Assembly: GCA_001466705.2 (NCBI GenBank)
Contig: LATX02000213.1
Span: forward strand, 248,001 to 312,000
Length of the DNA: 64,000 bases
Direction of reading: 5' to 3'
From: Moniliophthora roreri
Taxonomy: Eukaryota; Basidiomycota; Agaricomycetes; Agaricales; Marasmiaceae
The notes under the pieces are model-generated. The model worked only from the letters and a program-made list of their open reading frames with translations, was not told the origin of the DNA and ran no database searches. How positions within the stretch are numbered: position 1 is the stretch's first letter; each line of letters starts with the position of its first letter. This document shows, piece after piece, positions 58,942 through 64,000 of the stretch. Both the position numbers and the translations under genes were made by a program.

Positions 58942-60650
58942 TCGTACTTGGAAACGACAGCTGATAGTAAGGTAGTCGCCGCAATAGCGGCTTAGAACCA
59001 TCCTCGACACGGTGTCTACCTCTCTTCGTGTCGAAGCCGCTTCTTCGTGCGTCACTTTTACCGAATCTCGTATTCTCGTACCCTCGGCAAATTTGGACAG
59101 GACGATAGAGATATGTTATAGGCCGGGAGAGGGTTTCGTTGGAGGACTACGACTAGGACATCCAAATGTCAGATCGTATTCTAGCAATAACGCAAACCAC
59201 TTGCACGACCAAGGTCTTAGCCATAGCGAAGATGGTTGTGCTCATCTAAGCTACTTAAGTAGTACTTCTTAGATGCCTCAGCGCAGTGCGGGCACTCGAT
59301 ACGGACCGTAGTTTTGGGTTCATGTAAACCTGCTTTCGTGCTGACAGAGGTTGGTATCAAGGCAGAGGAGCGTTTGAGAGTAGTGAGGCAACGAGAGATG
59401 GAGAGTGGAAGGAAGTAGCGTCCAAGCGAGGGGTTATGGTTATTGAATGGGCTATTGTACCGTGCGCTATCGCTTTGACTATACACTTTGCTATTTATTT
59501 TGATTCTCGGAATATGTTTCTCCCTTGTACGGCCATATGTCAATGTTAATAGTGTTGATAAATTTGGATCCAGAATGTTGAGCATTTTTCGCACTATATT
59601 TGCTACCAAGGTGCTAATATACATCGAAATTCCTACTATGTATTGAGTGTTAGCGCGAACACGACGATATCTATCCTAATCCTCTACCGTGACCGCTCAA
59701 TTTCAACAACCCTTTTTGCCCAATACATCTTCTTGACCCACCGGCACTTATGATATTTGAGATATCCACAAGGCTAGTAAACTGGATATCAGTATACGGC
59801 GTGCCTTTGGCTTACCGTCGTACCCTGCAGGGAGTGTAGCAAGTGTCGTCTCGTTCATGTTGAGACCGAGATACCTGTAAGTGTTGTAAAGCAATGAGTG
59901 CTTTGACGTGGATGAGAAGACACCGACACATACCTGAACCAACCCCATGTTCCCTTCATATCAGTGTATATCACAAGTCGCCGTTCGTGTGTTGTCGTCC
60001 CGAAGCATTGGTCCTCGGAGAAGAATTGTTAGGTTGTTTGGGAGTGAGACGAGTAGGTGGTAGTTGGAAAGGAGGAAGCATCTTGGAAGGGTTTGTTTCG
60101 TCGAACGATGACACTGCTATGAAAAGAAAGCTGGTAGGGAAGGGAGTGGGGGTTTGAAAGGAAGACGATTAATTGATGATGCAAGTCAATCTGTAGCTTG
60201 ATGCTCACCCATACGGGAGAAGGCGACAATGATGCATGATGGATGGGTGTGCGGGAAGGCATGTTGATCGGCAGAAGATGTCAATGAGCTGTTGGCGTTT
60301 AGAGCCTGGGCCTTATGTATAGATGGGAGGTGATATTGCGGTGTAGTGATCGTGTATTAGAATAAAAGGGGGACCGCAGAACAGCAGATGAAAATGCTGT
60401 ATACGCAAGGAAGATGGGGCGATGCAGAAAATTGACAATCTGATGCTGATTAGTGGGCGATGTGTTGTTGGTTGTGCTGCGATCAGATCCAAAAGCTGTC
60501 AGATGGCAGTTGTGAGATTAACGAAGAACAGCATTCTCGAGCAAAGCAGGAGAATAGACGCCTTCAGCCAGTATTATTGACTGTTGTAAATGTTTGTGTC
60601 ATGGTAGACAGACGAAAGAGCACAGTAGTAAGGAGGCTATGACGGAGGGA
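58942..60650 (-). pseudogene. Family B and C 3' region, inverted copy
   Basis: Reverse-order copy of about 21,200-22,800. The minus-strand exon RYLGLNMNETTLAT (about 59,875-59,835) equals the family B exon at 21,892. Plus-strand LRVEAASSCVTFTESRILV (about 59,026) equals the family C stretch at 22.7 kb. Frame breaks present. Confidence 0.4.
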
Positions 60651-61198
60651 AAGAGTGTGAATGGTCGCTTTCTCACGGCAATAACTGTCGACTCACATCA
60701 TTGATAATGACGCCAACGCCGCCCTGTCTATGCGGCAGGGGCCTTCTTCAAGTCCTGATAGATCCCGGTTATTTCACTCCGAATTCAACCTTTGATGGAA
60801 AAACCCTGAACAGCGGTTTGGTGCGTGACCGACTTCGTTGCATTTGACTCTTGCTAACTTGCTCCACATGTAGATGCTGATACCTCTTAGCTATTAAATA
60901 GCAATGGAAACAAATTATATTGATCCAAAACACATGTTCGACATGATTCCATACAGCATGGCTTGTACCCAGGCGTAGGTGCAGTGCCTTCCCTTTTGGC
61001 CACAAGGCATACACATAGCATGAGTCGGTGTGAGAGTGGTTCCTTGACAGGTTGGTTTTGATATCAAATGTAGACTACATGAGATCTTTGCCTAATATAT
61101 GGAACGGACCTGACTCTGGAGATGAATAACCGCTTGTTGCAGCCTGTAAATATTCCCCATACTCTTTCCTTCCTTTCCTCCAAACCTTTGCTATCACA
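60651..61198 (+). promoter_or_regulatory. Upstream region of X copy 5, core deleted
   Basis: Aligns with the X copy 1 promoter, but about 22 bp including the expected GGCGCT core are missing at about 60,665 (GTGTGAATGGTCGCTTTCTC). CG is present up to about 61,050 and drops out in the gene. Confidence 0.5.
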
Positions 61199-63570
61199 AT
61201 GTCTTTCAACAGATGCTCAGACTTCACAATTGCTGCTGAACAGGTCTCCAATGTCCATGGATCTCAGACAAATATCAGACATCTCCATGGCAATTTGGTA
61301 CTGTCTGTACTGCAAACAAGGAGAGAGCAGACAAGATGGGATGATGTATGCTCATTATGTTGCATATCTGTTGCACTGAATTGGATGCTGACTTATTTCT
61401 AGTATAGGAATATTCGACCATGTGATGTATATCTTACAAGGCCCCTTACCAGTGGCACAGAGGTTGAGAGAGATGAAGAACATATTACTGAGAAGGAGCT
61501 CAGAATGAAGAATGGTACAGTGGGAAAAGTTGAATTAGCCACAAATTGGAGGGTTGCAGCATGTCGAACAATCAGTGCTGCTCATGTCTTTATTGGAGAC
61601 AGACTTGGAGATACAGAGTTTATGCATGTTCAATACAGTGGCAAAGATGCCTATAAGGCCAGTTGCATATTTCATTAATAAAATCATATCTGGGACTCAT
61701 CTCAATCTCAATATAGACTTTCAAACAGGATTTCAATAAATTCACTCACATCAGGTATAATAGTTATTCCCTCATTCTGTTGGCTCTGATATGAATTATC
61801 CTCAGGAGTCCACATGTTGCCCAGCTTTTTGGCTACAGTGACAATCAAAGTGGTTCACTAGCACTGATTTTCTATAATGGTGTGTGCATCAGTCTTGTTT
61901 GAAGTGTAATACTAACTTTAGTCTCCTCAAACCTCAATCTAGCATGGATTCCTCTATCACGTGTCATTCTCAAGAATAATATATTTTCTCCATTACTCTG
62001 TGCATACTTTGAGCATCAGGTATGTGAATAATTATGGTACAATTGCTTCTGTCTTATTTTCTTGACAGTTAGCTCTATGGAAACCAGACGAAAAAATAGT
62101 CTGCCTTCTTTTACTCAGACTTCTATGCTGTATTGACAAAAGAGGTTACAGGCCATAGCTGATCTATGGATTGAACCAAGAACTGGTGAATTGCGTCTAG
62201 GACCTCATGTTCAGATTCCCCTCTATAAAAGTTGGATGCTATGGAACTATTCATCAAATTTAAAACTCACTAGCCAACTTCCTCCACTCTCTATTCAGAC
62301 ATACAGTGACATAGACACCACCTTCAACTACCTCACCAGAACAGTTCACACCATAAATATCATCTTAGGAATTACTAGGTATTACATGGCATTCTGGCAA
62401 AAGTTGACCTATGAAGATGCTGGATCTATCCTCCAAACACTCTCTGGCACAATTTTCCACCAGCCCAGTCAAAAAATCATTGCCAGAGTGCCTGTAGAGG
62501 TCAGGGACAGGACATATTACAAGCTCTGGAGAGCAGATATTAGCTCTAATGCAATGAGAGAGGGCCTAGATGTAATGGAGGATGGCTCAGTGCGGTATGT
62601 ATAAAATTGTGTCATACTGGATGTTGTGCACTGACTGAAAACATAGATTTACAGTTATGCCAATGGATATTCAATGTGTTGAAGAGATGATTTTACAATA
62701 TGTCTCATCATCACTTCCTGAATTGCAATGGGCATGGATGACTCAGGCACACAGGGTGTTTACCCAACTCAGGATTGATGAAAATAAGTGGAATGAGTAT
62801 GGTTAGTGCTTTTATTTACTTGCTTATAGCTGTAGTCTGCTAACATATAACAGGTACCCTTAGCAGACTTCAGCTCATCTTCAAATGCAAGAGACAACAC
62901 CCTATGCCCCAGGAGAATACAAGTATTACATCTGGGTCAAGTGGTGCTCCTCTAGTATACCTGTTCATCCATCCACTTCCTCAACCTTCTGAAAATGATG
63001 AGGTGTGGAGATCCTGGGCAGAGGGTACAAAATATTTCTGGTCTTCTGACCCTTTTGGGAAAGAAAAGATGACAGAGGCCATGCAATTATTATTGGGGCT
63101 TCCATCTTTCATCTCTGAATTAGAGGCTTACTATGCACACTGGGATCAAAGTGCCTATAAAGCTATTGAAATGGTTCACCATCACCATCACTTTGATTCC
63201 CCTACAACGAGCCTTGCTGGCTTGGTTGGCTTTCTTATCTTGAAGGTAGTTGGAGATGATGATCGGTTTGAAGCTTGGGAGGATTCAATAGAAATAACTT
63301 CTACCTCTGATTCCAGAGAATCTGGTATGCATCCATTAGTCATTTCTATGTCTTCTTGATTTTGTGCTAATGGTATTAATAGTAGATGGACCTACTCTTA
63401 ATACTTGTTGGGATAAAGAGGATGATAATATTCAAGGATGGTCTAGTGAAGTGGAAGATTCTTCAATGTTGAAGGAAATACAAGAAGAGAATGAGGTTGA
63501 AGTGGAATTGATGCATATTAATAAGGAATCAGGCATAGAGGAAGATGAATTCCTGCATATAGATGGCTAG
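61199..63570 (+). pseudogene. Family X gene, copy 5, full length
   Basis: ATG at 61,199 (MSFNRCSDFTIAAEQ), stop at 63,570. It shows all exons in order: HGSQTNIRHLHGN; YLTRPLTSGTEVERDEEHIT; ISAAHVFIGDRLGDTEF; then, after a GC-donor intron, SPHVAQLFGYSDNQ; WIPLSRVILKNN. The second half gives DLWIEPRTGELRLGPHVQIP; VMPMDIQCVEEM; VYLFIHPLPQPSE; GTKYFWSSDPF; and an acidic last exon beginning VDGPTLNTCW. The donor after the LALWKP exon is GACGAA where copy 1 has GGTGAA, which should spoil that splice. Function unknown. The long shared exon structure suggests a real host gene family, heavily hit by CG loss. Confidence 0.6.
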
Positions 63571-64000
63571 GTTAGGTTGATTAGGCTATTGGATAGAGAA
63601 TCTAAATTTTTACTACAATAATATATGTGTGGAAGACTTGCTTGACAGATTGAACCTGCAGCCTGTTGTGGTGGCAGTAAAAAGAGCACCCAAGTCACCT
63701 GAGTACTTTACTGAGCAGCTGATATCATCATGTCAAGTCTCTTCAAGTCACATATAACACATTACCACACCTCATAGTCACCAATAGGGTCATGAGCCAT
63801 TATTATACACAGTAATGGCTATCAAATTTACTGTAACTTTATGGTGCTGAGAGAACTGTACCCATATGGTATAGTATGGTAATTGACACAGCTGTATACA
63901 GTGTGTATGGTCTGAAATATGGGTGAACAGTAATTCCGAGAGTAAATCCAATGCATACAAGTGGCATTTCACAATAGTGTATGAGTGGTGGCAAAGATAT
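63571..64000. other. 3' flank of X copy 5, no Y element
   Basis: This is the empty-site version of the X 3' flank. Sequences at 48.5 kb and 32.7 kb show Y joined to the same flank near the ATATAT stretch at about 63,622. Nothing else recognised; CG-poor. Confidence 0.5.

Overview
The window looks like genomic DNA from a filamentous basidiomycete, most likely an agaricomycete mushroom. The evidence is short (about 50-70 nt) GT-AG introns with CTGAT/CTAAC-type branch sites, an expanded tyrosine-kinase-like (TKL) kinase family, a DUF6533 membrane protein, an agaricomycete-style HNH protein, a Sec14-RhoGAP protein and a small C2H2 factor. Species cannot be named; a marasmioid or omphalotoid fungus is only a guess. 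There are no bacterial or viral features and I recognised no tRNA or rRNA.

Layout. 0.2-4.8 kb: two TKL kinase genes and an orphan ORF, all on the minus strand. 4.9-6.4 kb: an element with 53-bp terminal inverted repeats, abutting a broken HNH gene. 7.6-10.2 kb: a small two-exon orphan and a multi-exon DUF6533 gene. 12.2-15.1 kb: an intact 11-exon Sec14-RhoGAP gene that includes a 12-nt microexon. From 15.2 kb to the end the window is a mosaic of duplicated, decaying blocks. The exceptions are one unique C2H2 gene (46.1-47.1 kb), solo LTRs, several MITE-like elements and CpG-poor DNA with no recognisable gene.

The duplicated blocks hold four interleaved families that I could not name. Family X is a multi-exon gene of roughly 550 codons; copies start at 20,584(-), 37,625(-), 39,222(-) and 61,199(+), and there is a 3' fragment at 48.0 kb(+). 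Families B, C and D are other decayed multi-exon genes next to it. A TIR element (here called Y), rich in TAATCC motifs, lies beside X copies. X/B and C/D pairs diverge from a shared promoter module carrying an E2F-like core (TTTTGGCGCC or TTTTAGCGCC). The block 18.2-26.3 kb recurs in inverted order at 52.6-63.6 kb and partly in direct order at 35.4-46.1 kb. X bodies, Y elements and much of the filler are almost free of CG, while the promoters between them keep it. That is what CpG methylation with deamination, or a RIP-like process, would leave.

The strangest signal is in two places (53,610-53,662 and 39,463-39,517). There a 53- or 55-bp stretch of one duplicate is the base-by-base complement, without reversal, of the same stretch in its sister copy, with matching sequence on both sides. 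No ordinary mutational process does this, so an assembly, gap-filling or editing artefact is the leading explanation. Three single N bases (35,425; 38,086; 56,094) sit at joins between near-identical blocks and point the same way. The most interesting plausibly living novelty is an intact in-frame fusion gene (47,908-48,461) that joins the promoter and first exon of family C to the C-terminal part of family X.
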